DNA from: Dermatemys mawii
Taxonomy: Eukaryota; Chordata; Testudines; Dermatemydidae
Reading direction: 5' to 3'
DNA: 64,000 bases
Assembly: GCA_007922305.1 (NCBI GenBank)
Contig: ML677334.1
Location: forward strand, 22,837,915-22,901,914
A program made the translations under genes and the position numbers. A model generated the notes under the pieces. That model was not told the origin of the DNA. It saw only the letters and a program-made list of their open reading frames with translations, and did no database searches. Below are positions 35,290 through 46,848 of the stretch, in pieces; position 1 is the stretch's first letter, and each line of letters opens with the position of its first letter.

Positions 35290-36119
35290 AGGTTGGGGGC
35301 TCAACCGGAAGAGGAGGGAGGCTTTAAATCCTCAGGCCCTTTAAATCAGGATTTAAAGAGCCTGGGGCTAAGGTGTGGTGCATGCTTTTAGAAGTCTTAA
35401 AAGAGCAATATTCTGATGCGGAAACTACAGAACCCAAACCACCAAACAAGAAAATCAATCTTCTGCTAGTGGCATCTGACTCAGAAGATGAAAATGAACA
35501 TGTGTCGGTCCGTACTGCTTTGGATCGTTATCAAACAGAATCCGTCATCAGCATGGAAATGCTGGAATGGTGGTTGAAGCATGAAGCAACATATGAATCT
35601 TTAGCGTATCTGGCACATAAATATCTTCCAATGCCAGCTACACCTGTGCCATCCGAACATCTGTTCTCACTTTCAGGTGACATTATAATCAAGAAGCAGG
35701 TAGCATTATCTCCTGCAAATTGTAACCAACTTGTTTGTCTGAATGATTGGATGACCAAGAAGTAGAACTAAATGGACTTGTAGGCTCTACAATTTTACAT
35801 TGTTTTATTTTTGAATGCAGTTATTTTTGTGCATAATTCTACATTTGTAAGTTCAACTTTCATGATGAAGAGATTGCACTACAGTATTTGTATGAGGTGA
35901 ATTGAAAAATACCATTTTTTTTGTTTTTTACAGCACAAATGTTTGTAATCAAAAATAAATATAAAGTGAGCACTGTACACTTTGTATTCTGTTTTGTAAT
36001 TGAAATTAATGTGTTTGAAAATGTAGTTAACATCCAAAAATATATAAAATAAATGGTATTCTGTTGTTTAACAGCACAATTAATTGTGATTAATTTTTTA
36101 AATCGTTTGACAGCCCTAG
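35290..36119 (+). mobile_element. hAT transposon, internally deleted or 5'-truncated
   Basis: The right end is the inverse of tagggctgtcaaacgattta, with aattaatcacaattaattgt next to it, a hAT terminal repeat widespread in reptiles and fish. A transposase C-terminal frame lies 0.35 kb inside. No matching left end was found; a ttaaatc/gatttaa foldback at 35324-35361 marks the likely junction. The left limit is approximate. Confidence 0.75.
35373..35765 (+). pseudogene. hAT transposase C-terminal (hATC) fragment, frame intact
   Basis: The 130-residue frame contains a hAT C-terminal dimerisation domain from about residue 64 to 126. It shows LEWWLKHEATYESLAYLA (WW at 66-67), PSEHLFSLSGDII (residues 93-105) and ALSPANC (111-117), then ends at TAG. 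The sErvFS-like and LSP motifs and the WW are the conserved marks of the domain. A Glu/Asp-rich linker (SDSEDENEH) precedes it. The N-terminal BED finger and catalytic RNaseH-like part are missing, so it cannot transpose. The frame has no stop or shift, unlike other TE genes here, which suggests younger age. The ATG at 35373 is probably not a real start. Confidence 0.82.
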
Positions 36120-36132
36120 TTAATACACCAAA

Positions 36133-36149
36133 GGCTGAGAACCACTAGG
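36133..36149. mobile_element. Isolated hAT terminal fragment
   Basis: ggctgagaaccactagg matches the right terminus of a ggttctcaacc-type hAT element. Its partner end was not found. Confidence 0.4.
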
Positions 36150-37011
36150 TTTTGGAACATGATTTAAAAGGTCTACCATTTTCTAAAGTTGTGGTTAAAA
36201 ATGCTTTCGTTAACCAGAGTGCTTTTGCATTGTTTGTGTGATTACTGTGGTACAAAGGAAAGTTATATGTTCAGAAGCTATCCAGTCAACAATAAGGAAC
36301 TTTTATATTGCTGGAAAGTTTGGCTGGTGTTATCAATGCAGATTGAATTTTGAAAGTTATGAACAGCTGTGTTACAATATGAGAAGTATAATAAGATTGT
36401 CTGGTGAAAATATTTGAGTCCAGGAGTTCTCAGTAGCTAGGACAATGCTGCGTTTAAACATTGTTGTCTGCTGATCTGTATGCGTTGTGGTGAATGGTTA
36501 CAGCCTTCGCTCTGCAGGTGCACTGAACCTGGAAGGAGCATTACAAGATGCTATAAAAGAGCACAGGGCCTAGGATGTTGTTCTTTTAATTTAGCTAATA
36601 CCTAATTGTGCAGAAGAGCTATATTATTAGAGAGATGTTTTTAAGGTGTGGATGCTGTAAGCATTCGCTTGAGTTCCATGAGGCAAAAAAGGTTAAGACC
36701 GGCAAGTGGGCGTAACAACAGCTGGGTACCTGGCCTGTGGGAATATTGGAAACCTTCCTGCTACTTTTGCTTTCTGCCTGTAGATGCACAGATTCAATTG
36801 AAAGTTATAATTCAAAAAGTTAAATCCCTAACTGGTACTGGGTCTCATGTTTTCACTGAGCTGTTACCGTCCTGCATACCATTTTGCCCTGGAAGAACAT
36901 TACTGGCTACTAGTTCCAGAAGCACAAAAATGATACCCATATTTTTCCAGTGGCTTTTGGGGTGCCCATTCTTGTTGGCTCAGAAGCATCATACATTTAG
37001 AACATTTGCTT
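36150..37011. other. Intergenic sequence, nothing recognised
   Basis: A 121-codon open frame (36648-37013, +) has no recognisable domain and is regarded as chance. Confidence 0.4.
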
Positions 37012-37140
37012 AGCTTGTAAACTCTTTTGAGCAGAGGCTGTCTTTTTACGACATGTGTCTATAGCACATAGCATGATGACTTCGTGATCCTTGGTTGGGA
37101 GCTCTGGGTGCTACTGCAATGCAAATTAACAATAATTAAT
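37012..37140 (+). repeat. MIR/L2-type 3' tail
   Basis: The order cttgtaaactcttttgagca, then gcacatagcatgatgactt, then ctactgcaatgcaaatta plus an aataatt tail matches the conserved 3' region of MIR/L2-like elements. It is the plus-strand counterpart of 7383-7490. Confidence 0.62.
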
Positions 37141-38353
37141 ATGTATTAGAAAATACTTTTATTTGTTAAAATGTTGTAGATTTTTTTAAAAAAATTGCAG
37201 CACAGATAGTGCTCATCTAGCACCATAGAATGGATGCAGCACAGACAGCAGCAATGCAAACTTCCCACCAAAGTGCTTGGGTCCTGAGCTGAGGGAGTCA
37301 CCTCTGGGGCCCAGAGGGCCATTTAGTCCCCATGCCCAATTCTGCCTTTCACTTGTCAGTCAAGACTTGCAGAAAAGATACTGGGTGTGAAGGTGGCTCT
37401 TGTGCATGGCCACTAGAAACTGAACAGAGAGTGCACACATATTTCTCATTGCATAGTGAACAGCCATCTGCAGTTCAATATTGAGAGCTACCTAGATAGG
37501 TGCTATACACTACCAACCTTCTGAGCCCCTGCCAATAATAGATCTGTAATGTCTGTAGATAGCGCTCTCACAAATGCTAATATGTAATAATGCATGCTAT
37601 AGCAAACAGAGATTCTTTTAAAGTATCTCTATTTACACAATTAGTCAAATAAACTCAAGCCTTCTAATATTTAAAAGTGACCTGGTGGGGGGGAGGTAGA
37701 GCCCTTTTTTACTGTTTTATGATGTATTAAAACCCCTTTGAATTTTATTTTGATGTTTTTTCTGCTTGATGTTTTGCCTAATAAATATCTCAAATATTAA
37801 GTCATGCTTTCCCTGTTTTGGCTACAGTACTACTACTTGGTCATCCAAGATTTGTTGGATGGCACAGAGATGTGAACTGCGGGTTTTCTCTGCCATTGGT
37901 TTTTGAAGGGACTGAAGCGGGGGACCCTTAATGAAAAAGACCTTTCTCCTAAGTGTTTGAGTTAAATAGATCTGAGCAAAAATAAAAGAGTCTTGAACAG
38001 TCTAAATGAAAATCAGAAAGCATTTCCATGCTATTTTTGAGGTCAGAAACCTACTAGTTCTCCAGTGCTTGAAAGGCAGCATGGGCTATAGAAAGGTCGC
38101 TTGTTATCTGCCTTATAGCTTAGCAGCTGAATCCTGTTCCTTTGCTACTTTTTGTTTCTGAGGAATGAGCTCACTGCTGTAAATTTTGGGCATGAAGTCT
38201 GTCAGGCATTTCTCGTGAGACGTAAACACTTTTGTTATTTTTAAATAAAACAAGAGATGGCTCCAAAGTGACCATACCAGGTCAATCTTGTGCCCTATAA
38301 TTGACATGTTTCTACATGACATAAATGTACATTATGTTCTGTTGTCCCTCTCA
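37141..38353. other. AT-rich intergenic sequence, nothing recognised
   Basis: Contains T- and A-runs near 37170-37195 and a G-run at 37685-37695. No repeat ends or gene. Confidence 0.4.
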
Positions 38354-38600
38354 GGCCTTATCTACACTGTGGGCACTACAGTGGATAGCTATGGTGCTGC
38401 TGTAACCCCACGGTGTAGATGTAGACTACAGCAACAGAAGGTGTTTTTCCATTTCTGAAGGAACTCTACCTCCCTGGGCCATGGTGGCTAGGATGACAGA
38501 AGCCTTCTTTCGTCGACCTAGTTGTGTCTATGCTGGGGTTAGGTCAGCATAGCTAAGGCACTCAGTGCTGTAGCTATGCTGACCTAAGTTTTAAGTGTTT
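38354..38600. mobile_element. MITE with GGCCTTATCTACACTG end
   Basis: The left end ggccttatctacactgtggg belongs to the TCTACACT TIR family. Inside, ggttaggtcagcatagct is mirrored by agctatgctgacctaa (38537-38587). The right terminus is diverged, so the end is approximate. Confidence 0.6.
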
Positions 38601-38710
38601 TGTGTTGTGTGAACTCACTACTTCGAACACATTGCTGTCATAGGATTTTTCTGTAAAGAAGGTTGTGTGAGGTATCAAACAAAAGCTTATATTATACTGG
38701 TCATCATAAG

Positions 38711-39173
38711 TAAGGCTAAGATTTTGTCACATATTTTAGTAAAACTGACAGACAGGTCACAGGCAATAAAGAAAAATTCACAGAAGCCTGTGACCTGTCC
38801 ATGACTTTTACCAAAAATATGCATGACAAAATGGGGAGCTGCAGGGTCCTCACACGCCTCTGGGGTCCCCAGCTGGGAGCTGCGGGGCATCCCCATCACC
38901 CATGGCTCCCAGCCACTGCATGGCCTGCGGTGGCTGGGAGCTCTGGGGCACCCCAGCTGCCCACTGTGGCTCTGAGCTCCTGGGGTGCCCCTGCCACCTG
39001 TGGTGGTTTCAAGCTCCAGGGGCCCCGCGGTGACTGGGAGCTTGGGGCCCTGCAGTTCCCAGCCACCACAGGCAATGGGGAGACCCTTCAGCTCCCAGGC
39101 ACTGCAGGCTCAAGTCATTGACGTCTTTGGAAATAACAGATTCCATGACCTCCATGACAAAATCGTTGCCCTA
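38711..39173. mobile_element. hAT MITE with perfect 8-bp duplication and GC-rich core
   Basis: The left end taaggctaagattttgtca pairs with the inverse of the right end tgacaaaatcgttgcccta. Perfect atcataag duplications lie at 38703-38710 and 39174-39181. Subterminal aggtcacagg/cctgtgacct repeats are present, and the core (38830-39110) is a tandem array around tggctgggagctctggggca. No transposase. Confidence 0.93.
38830..39110. repeat. GC-rich minisatellite in the hAT MITE
   Basis: Degenerate ~30-45 bp units contain gctgggagct, ggggc(a/t)ccc and cagcca words in alternating contexts. Confidence 0.7.
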
Positions 39174-39189
39174 ATCATAAGCTTTGTGT

Positions 39190-39960
39190 GATGTATGTGT
39201 GGGTGATTGTTAAGAAGTTGTTTGTATGTACTAAAAATATGTTTAAACCATGTAACCAAGCAGAGTTGATAAAAAAGTTTGTCCTAGACAAAGGAATGTT
39301 GATTTACCTGCCTGCCTAGATCTCGGAGGTAAATCAAGCAACGTAAAAGCCAAAACATATGTAAAACAACCGGAAAAGCTAGGTTGACACAGGGGAAGTG
39401 AAATCAGCATAGGAAGACACCGGAGGCTAAAGCCACAGGGATTTGGCATGTCTCTGAGGTCAAAACAATGAGTTTGGGGAAATATGAGGAGAAGCAAAGG
39501 AACATTTTATCTATTTCACCGAGGAACACTCTTGGCAGAGGGGAGTGATTTGTGACCATTATGAAACCTGGTTTTGACTGAAAACCAGCAAGCTCTAAAG
39601 CCAGACAGGAGAGTGAAGGAACTGCTTTAGCCAAAGAAGAGTGGCCTGTTAAAGTTATGGTTAGTCTGTCAGGAGCATGTTTGTCTTTTGTAACCAATTC
39701 TGTTTTCACTATCCTTACTCGATATCATCTAAATCTCTGTTCTTTAGTAATACATTTATTCTTGCTCTTATTATAAATTCATCTCAGCGCTGTAATAGTA
39801 AGTAAAGTGTGACCCCTCAGCTGAAACCTAATAGGCTAACATGCATCCTGTTTCTTTGGAGACAATGAACTTGGTAATTTCTGAGAGTATCCAGTGCCAG
39901 GGCTGGATACGACAGGGGAATGTTCTTTAAGGAGGCTTGGTGATTAGGGTGCACATAAGG
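39190..39960. repeat. Candidate LTR-like interspersed repeat
   Basis: Resembles the end of an LTR-like turtle family I recall: ttttgtaaccaattctgttt, then taatacatttattcttgctc, then cagcgctgtaatagtaa and an aggggaatgttct ending. No duplication or TG..CA ends could be fixed. Confidence 0.35.
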
Positions 39961-40880
39961 TTAACCCGCAAGGCAAAGTAAAAGCTGGCTGAGCTTCTGA
40001 GGAGATGGTTTGAGTGGCTAACAGACTGGAGTGACAGGGAGCTGACACCCAGTTTAGCACCATCAAGTCTTTTCCTCTTGCTGAGGCAAGGCAGATAACA
40101 AGGTGACTCAGTCATGGTGCCCCCAGATAATGTCATGTTGTGTTCTCCTGATCCACTGATCCACAGCTTGAGACTGCTGCAACGCACCAGGCCACATCAC
40201 TGCTTAATAGAAATCCTGCTTCCCTCCCAGTCACAGCACTTTGTGCTATCTCTGTCAGAAATGTATTAATGGATCAAATAAATAAATTCCCAGGGGTGCA
40301 CTAATGCTATTTTAATATGGCTTTTTAATTTTAAATTTCATTTTACCCAGTACGGTGTAAATTCAAAGTTTATAAAAATTCCCCTTTGCAGAATTATAAT
40401 GCTAGCCAGGAAACAGCTCTCCTTGGAGATGCATTGCAGTGCATTTATCCAGGCTGAGAGAAATGGAAAATGTTTGAAAAAGTTAAGCACATACACCACC
40501 AACAAGAACATTCAGAACAGTGATTCCAAGTCCTGTCTGTTTAACATTCTCAACTGATCTTATAGCAGGGGTATTTAATGTGTATTTTAATTAACATATT
40601 TCCATTTGGCAAGTGAACATCAACACTTAATAGATGTTAATTAAAATTATGTAAAGTGTGACCTTGTGACGATTAATTGAAGTTCGTGAAAGCTTAGCTT
40701 TCTTTCATTCTCTTTTTTTATTGTGATTTGCCTAAGTCTACAAAAGATGCTGTAGCTTTTAAAGACTCTTTTAAAAACAGCTCATTAAATGTCAGGTTTT
40801 TCCCTAAGTCAGCATTTTAGTTTTGTAAATAAAGAACTTGACCCTAGAAAATGAGTTGTTTGAATAGTAAAATAAAAATA
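39961..40880. other. AT-rich single-copy-looking block, enhancer-like
   Basis: From 40250 to 40720 there is no recognised repeat, and the sequence is dense in homeodomain-type words (ttaattaac, gattaatt, taattaaaat). See findings. 39961-40250 is ordinary. Confidence 0.4.
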
Positions 40881-40966
40881 GGGTGGGATTTTCAAAAGCA
40901 TCAAAATGACTTAGGAGCACAAGTCCTGTTGAAAGTCAAGAAGACTTGTGCTCCTAAGTCACTTAC
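40881..40966. mobile_element. Palindromic MITE (Chompy-like)
   Basis: Arms aaatgacttaggagcacaag and cttgtgctcctaagtcact are nearly perfect inverses around tcctgttgaaagtcaagaag. The left outer end gggtgggattttcaaaag is present; the right outer end is missing. Confidence 0.78.
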
Positions 40967-42585
40967 CCCCCAGGAAGGTCCAAGTTCAGGTGGCTAGCCT
41001 GCACCTTCACTGGTGCTGCAATGTCCACTCTGCTATCTTTAGTGTGCTGCCTTGAGCAGAGCTAGTGCATGTTTGGCTACCTGTGCTGGGCTGGGAGGCT
41101 TGCTCTGAGCTGCAGCATCAATTTTTACTCCTGAGTCCCCGTGACAGGATTCCAGAGTACAACCTGGAACCGCTGTGCCCCCTTATCTATCTAACAGCTT
41201 ATAGCAAAACACAAGATTAGGAAAGACTATGTATGCATGGAAAATATCTGGTGTTTTAAAATCCTTTTCCCCTCCAATGCTTTGTTCCGAATACTAATAA
41301 AAACGCTCTGTTTTAAGAAGGCTGTTGGTCAGTATCACTGGCCACAGGTTCTAGAATGGAGGAAATGCAGGTGTTTGAAATCCTGGATGACCTTCAGAGT
41401 GACACACGGTTGCTGTATCTGGGTCCTGAGGAGTGGAGGAATCGCAAGAATCTGCCCTGAAGCAAGAGGCTGAACAGCTGAATGGGTGCACCCAGAGCTA
41501 CCCAAAAGGGGACAAAGGTGAAGCTAGGCCTGTAACTTAGAATTAGGTACCATTGAAGAGATGGGAGGAGGACTGGGGAGCGAGTACACCAATTTTCAGA
41601 GGTGCTGAGAGCCTACAGCTCCCAGCTATGTCAATGAGAATTGTGCTTGGCTGATCAATACCTTTAACAATCAGTAGTCTGTTAAGATCCTGATCTTGCA
41701 AACGGAATTGACTACAAGCGTGTGAGTAGTCCTATGGAGTTCAGTGGTTTGCTCACCTATTTAGGGTTATTCTCATGTGTAAGTGTCTGCAGAATCAGGG
41801 TCTGGATTTGGATTTGTGCCTAAGTTAAGCACCCAAGTTTTAAATGAACTTTTCACCTGTTCATTTACCACTTTACATTGTCTTTTGCCCCAACGGTGTT
41901 GTAACTTCAGTTCTTCTCTACTGAGATCTTTGTTTAACTCCGTAGAGTCATGTGTCCCTCTAGGCTCATGGTTTCCATGGTTTTTAATACTGCGGCTCCC
42001 TTAAAACTTCATGGCTCCCTCTAACCAAATACCACTTCTTTAACCAACTGAGAACACTAGATTGAAGAAAGATTGGTTTATGCTTCTGTGTTTCCAACTA
42101 GGGCACATTGCCTTGCTCTTCTGATACTTTTTAGACTTTTCAGCTGCACTGTTGACAAAGGAAATAAAAATAATGTAAGAACAAAACGAAGCCAAAACAA
42201 TTTAAGAACACTCCAGTGGGTTTATCTAATAATGTCCAACCTCAGAACAAAACATTGAAATAAATATTAGCGACAGGAAATAAAAGCAGGTGTAGTATTT
42301 CTCTTACAGTGCTTATAGGATAGCAGCTGTTATCGCTTCTGGAGCCTTCCTGTTTTCTAGACGAAGAGGAACAAGTCATCAAGCCCACCACCCCTCCATC
42401 ACAGGGAACTCATAAAATGAGCTTTGCCCATCTGATCTGAATGGATGATCTTGTCCAATGCTTAATTCACCAAGAGTGAGACCTCACTCCTGCTCCTTTA
42501 TGTGGTGTAAAAGGGCCAGAGTGATGTAAAAGAGACCTGAAAAAGTCCCATAGCCACCCCAGGAAATATTTCCTAGCAGACAGGT
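40967..42585. other. Intergenic sequence with faint MITE/hAT pieces
   Basis: A diverged palindromic MITE is suggested at 41690-41800 (cctgatcttgcaaac, tgcagaatcagggtc). A hAT-end-like word (aaccaactgagaacactag) lies at 42041-42059. The rest is unassigned. Confidence 0.4.
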
Positions 42586-42985
42586 ACTCATAGATTCCAA
42601 GGCCAGAGGGGATCACTGTGCTCATCCAATCTGACCTCCTGTACAGCACAGGCCAGAGAACTGCCCCATATCAGTCCTAGAGCTGATATTAGAAAAACAT
42701 CCAATCTTGATTTAAAACTAGTCAGTGATGGAAAATCTACCACCATCCTTGATAAAATTGTTTCAGTGTTAATTACCCCCATATGTTAAACATTTACACT
42801 TTATTTCCAGTCTGAATTTGTCTAGCTTCAACTTCTAGCCAGTGGATCCTGTCACACCTTTCTCTGAGGAGCCAATATTTGCTCCACATGTTGGTACTTA
42901 CAGAGTGTAATCAAGTCACCCCTTAACCTTCTCTTTATTAAACTAAATAGATCAAGCTCCTGGAGTCTATCACTGTATGGCATGT
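42586..42985 (-). repeat. CR1 LINE 3' region (antisense)
   Basis: The inverse of the CR1 3' end starts with tactcatagattccaaggcc, then atccaatctgacctcctgta, atccaatcttgatttaaaac, gtctgaatttgtctagcttc, and caagtcaccccttaacct. Well preserved in order, with no reading frame retained. Confidence 0.85.
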
Positions 42986-43563
42986 TGTGTAAACCTTGAA
43001 CCTATGCCTCTTGAGGACTCCTTTCCCAGACCACATGTGGGAGGTATTACTGGGCAGTCAGCAGCACAGAATTTCAGCTCAAGGTCCATTATAATATTTT
43101 ATGGAGGAAAAGCTAACAATCCCATTGCTCAGGACCTTATTACGTACAGAGCAAAAATTCTGGGCTAAATACAGAATAAGGGCCAGATTAATGGGACTAT
43201 TCACTGTGTATGACATTAAGTATGCTCCTAAATCTTTGCAGGATCAGGTCCTAATCATTAATATCTCAAGTATAGAGTCTTTTGCCATAAATTTGCTGCA
43301 GCACCAGATTTACCCTGTGCAAAAATGGTTCTGTTTTAGTTCCCAGTGTCATGGGACCTATTCCCAGGCATTTGCTGGCTCTTTAATTGTTTAAAAATAC
43401 AACAGTCCAGCAGATAGGGCAACAGTAGGAAATTATTTTAGACCTTATGAATCTGAATCAGCAAAATGTGTTGGGTCAGACAATCTAAAGATGTAATAAA
43501 AAAATAAACTCACTGTGTACTGTTGTTCATACTTGTCTATGGTTATCTCTACACTGTCTAAAG
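42986..43563. other. Intergenic sequence, nothing recognised
   Basis: One word (tctttgcaggatcaggtcct, 43234-43253) matches a palindromic MITE end; the rest is unassigned. Confidence 0.4.
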
Positions 43564-43880
43564 CAGGGGTGGGCAAACTTTTTGGCTCAAACATCTGAGT
43601 ATGGAAATTGTATGGCAGGCCATGAATGCTCAGAAAATTGGGGTTGGGGTGCGGACTCTGGGCTGGGGATGAGAGGTTTGGGGTGTAGGAGGGTGCTCCA
43701 GGCTGGGACCGAGGGGTTCGGAGGGTGGGAGAGGGATCAGGGCTGGGGCAGGGGTTGGGGTGCAGGAGGAGGTCAGGGGTGCAGGCTCCGGGTGGCACTT
43801 ACTTCAAGCAGAAGCAGCAGCATATTCCCCCTTCTGGCTCCTAAGTGGAAGTACGACCAGGTGGCTCTGCACACTGCCCC
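43564..43880. mobile_element. hAT element fragment (caggggtgggcaaac end)
   Basis: The left end caggggtgggcaaacttttt is followed by ccatgaatg and a G-rich array of gggctgggg/ggggttggggtgcagg units. The right end was not found. The family is known to be abundant in turtles. Confidence 0.7.
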
Positions 43881-44442
43881 ATCAACGATCAGTATGCAGT
43901 CATAAGCATTTGATAATAATAATAACTTAATAAGCATCAAGTGCTTGAATTTGGGGCTGGGGTACTAATAGGCAGCTGTGCTATGCCACCATTTTCATGG
44001 CTCTCAGCTGATGAATGGAAAAGGAGGCAGAGAAAAAGATGTCAGGCCATCACTTCTAGGGAGAGTGTTATCACTTTGCCCTCTCGCTTCCCCTCCCAGT
44101 TCAGGCACTGCTAATAGGAGTTATGTGTGTGCTTATCAATGCAATAAAAAGACATCTTCTACACACAAGTATCAAGTCAACTGCTGTGTCTATTGCAGCC
44201 CACCCATCCTACTGGAGAAGCTGAACCTAATTAATTTAAACCAGGCACACCTTGTTTTATTATAAGCATAATAATAATTTGATAATAATAATAGTTAAGA
44301 ATAATTTGTTTCCGTAGCAACAAGAGTCTGCTATGGCTATTGTCTTCAGTGGTGCTTAGCAGCTTGCAGGATCAGTATAATAGTAATAATTTACAGATGA
44401 GGGATGGGGAATTGGGACCAGCGACAAACAAAGTTGCAGAGC
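43881..44442. other. Intergenic sequence, nothing recognised
   Basis: Contains short aataat runs (43914-43930 and 44268-44305). Confidence 0.4.
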
Positions 44443-44596
44443 AGCAGTTCTTAACATTTTTCATACCAGGACCTACCACCCCAGATAGCCAGAATCTCAC
44501 TCCCACCACTTCCTTCCCATTTAGCACTATGGGAAGGGCAGGACGGTCATTGACCCCCCGGATATCTGTTTGTGACCTCTAGCTTAAGAATTCCTG
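44443..44596. mobile_element. Probable hAT MITE
   Basis: The left end cagcagttcttaacattttt and the right end gacctctagcttaagaattc are inverse-related, as in hAT elements of the ggttcttaa type. No target duplication survives. Confidence 0.5.
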
Positions 44597-46099
44597 GGCT
44601 AAAGTACTAAAGTTAAGCCCTGTCTGGTTGGTTCCATAATTTTGGTTTAGATTTTCTATTTTAAAAGAAGCTGATGTCCCGCCGTCCAAATTCCCGACCC
44701 ACTATTCTCAAAACAAAGGAATGAACTGACTGTAACCCGCAGCAATGATGAGTCTGTGTGGGTATGTGTATGTGTAAGTAAAAGTGCCGATGTCTCAATG
44801 GCAGCCTACACAACGGGCTTCACAATTCCGCCTTATACTCATCATATGACCTCATAGCAGAGGCTTTATTTTTTTGGAGTATTTGCACTTACCCTGTAAA
44901 ACATTTCTCCCAGGCATGCAAGGGATTTTCTATTTTTCTGGCTTCCAGAAATTTAATGCCAGTGGTCCCCATTGTGGTTAGCGCCACAGAAAACAAGATT
45001 TGTGTGGCCTAAAGACAAGCAGCAACTGTAATGGTCACTTGGTTTTCACGCTGAAGATAATAAAAAGATAAAAAAAGGAAGGTTGAGTGAGGATTCACTA
45101 CCCACTAATACCTCACAGCAATATTTTTCTTTGATAAATTAGCTCTAGATAGTCACTTGTATGTCAGCATGGAATTTGATTTTGTAGCTCCTGTACAGAA
45201 GAATTGCCTAATATCTCAGCTGAGTGCTGTCTATAGTATGAAGAGCAGAATATACTGAAAACAGACCTTGCTGGACTAAACGTTGTTTGGTTTGTGTAGA
45301 GCAGATTCAAAGCAAACAATGACAGCTATTTTTTTAAAAAATCTTCAGGGCAAGAGTAACATTTCATGGGTTTATTGCTTAAAAAGAGTTCTCACCCATT
45401 TGTCACAGCTGATCCTCATTTTTAAAGACTGTAAGATGCCACAATAACGCGGGGGCGGCGGGCCACACACACAGCTCCAGCTAAATCCTGAACACCTCCT
45501 GGGACATAAGACAGTCTGTCCTCCTCACGCCCCCTCACCCCATATGTCCTTTCCCTTCACCACCTTATTTCTTCTCCTGCCTAGCCCTCACCTTCCCTCC
45601 CCAACCCCGCCCCCAGTCTAATATGAGTCTGGCTTCGCCAGCCAAGAATATATTTTGCAACACTGCTGTGAGCCTGTGATCAGAATGAGGCAACTAAAAG
45701 CAATGTCCTAAACAGCCTGATACTGATATGAGTTTGCCAGGTCTCGGAGTGGTTGATAAGACCATTTGCTGTGCTGTGACAAGACCATTTCCAGCAGTGA
45801 GGTTGCAAGAGAGTCAATATCAGCAACAGAAGCTTCATTTTTCTATCTTTGCTGTCCTTTTCTCTTCCCTTTTGTGTGTATGTGTTTTCTTTTGAGGAAA
45901 TCGGATCAACAACTTCAGCCCATCTCAATTAATGTCTTCTCTTTTCCTCAAAAGGACAGTTATTACCATCTTACTTACCACCTAAAAGACTGTCAAATAA
46001 GGGCCCTTTTCCTTCTAAAATCTCTCTCCAGCTAAAGGGAAAGGTAACAAGGGCTGATATTAAAATGAACGCCTTATTGAATACCTTACATTGCAAATG
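44597..46099. other. Intergenic sequence, nothing recognised
   Basis: Includes a C-rich tract (45520-45620). No repeat ends, RNA genes or exons were recognised. Confidence 0.4.
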
Positions 46100-46848
46100 C
46101 AGTGGAGCCCCAATATAACACGACAAATGGGATCCAAGAAATCCCATTGCGCTAAATGCGGGGTCGCGTTACAGGGGGGTCTCAATCCCCGGCAGGCGGG
46201 GGCTGGGGCTTCTCTTCCCACTGCCCAGCACGAGAGAGAAGCTGCGGCCCCGCACCTGCCAGGGACAGAGAACTCCGGGGCTGCAGACTGCAGCCTGGGA
46301 GTTCTCTGTGGAAGCCGCTGTCCACCCCCATGCCGGGGGCAAGGGACACCAGCGCCTGCAGTCCCTGAGTCCTCTGTCCTGGCAGGTGAGAGGCCGCAGC
46401 TTCTCTCCCAGCGCGGGAGCTGGATATAAGATGGAATATATGAGCGGGGGAGCTGGGAGAGAAGTTGCGACCCTGCGCCTGCTGGGACAGGGGACTCTGA
46501 GGCTGCAGGAGCTGGTGTCCCCTGCCCCCAGCAGGCGTGGGGGCTGCAGTTTCCACAGAGAACTCCCAGGCTGCAGCCCCGGAGTTCTCTGTCCCAGGCA
46601 GGTGGGGACCGCAGCTTCTCTCTCCTGCTGGGCGGCAAGGAGAGAAGCCGCAGCCCCCGCCTGCAGTCCTGAGTTCTCTGTCCCTCGCAGGCGCAGCTGC
46701 AGCTTCTCTCTGCGCTGCCCAGCAGGAGAGAGAAGCCGTGGCCCCCGCACCTGCCGGGGACAGAGAACACAGACTTGGGAGCCACGGTAGAATCGTGCTA
46801 TAACCGGATTCGCGTTATACCGGGACGCGTTGTACCAGGGCTCCATTG
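46100..46848. mobile_element. Tigger-like (TcMar) MITE, copy 2
   Basis: Ends cagtggagccccaatataac and the inverse of caatggagccctggtacaac match copy 1 at 30113. Flanking dinucleotides are TG on both sides rather than the expected TA. The GC-rich core contains the same alternating modules (gcttctctcc/ggagagaagc, gacagagaactcc/ggagttctctgtc), in partly inverted order. The long open frames on both strands are by-products of this core. Confidence 0.82.

Noticed and set aside
46060..46846. Frames up to 241 codons in and around the Tigger-like copy
   Set aside because: High GC and inverted modules open all frames; the peptides have no transposase or other domain, and the start lies outside the element.
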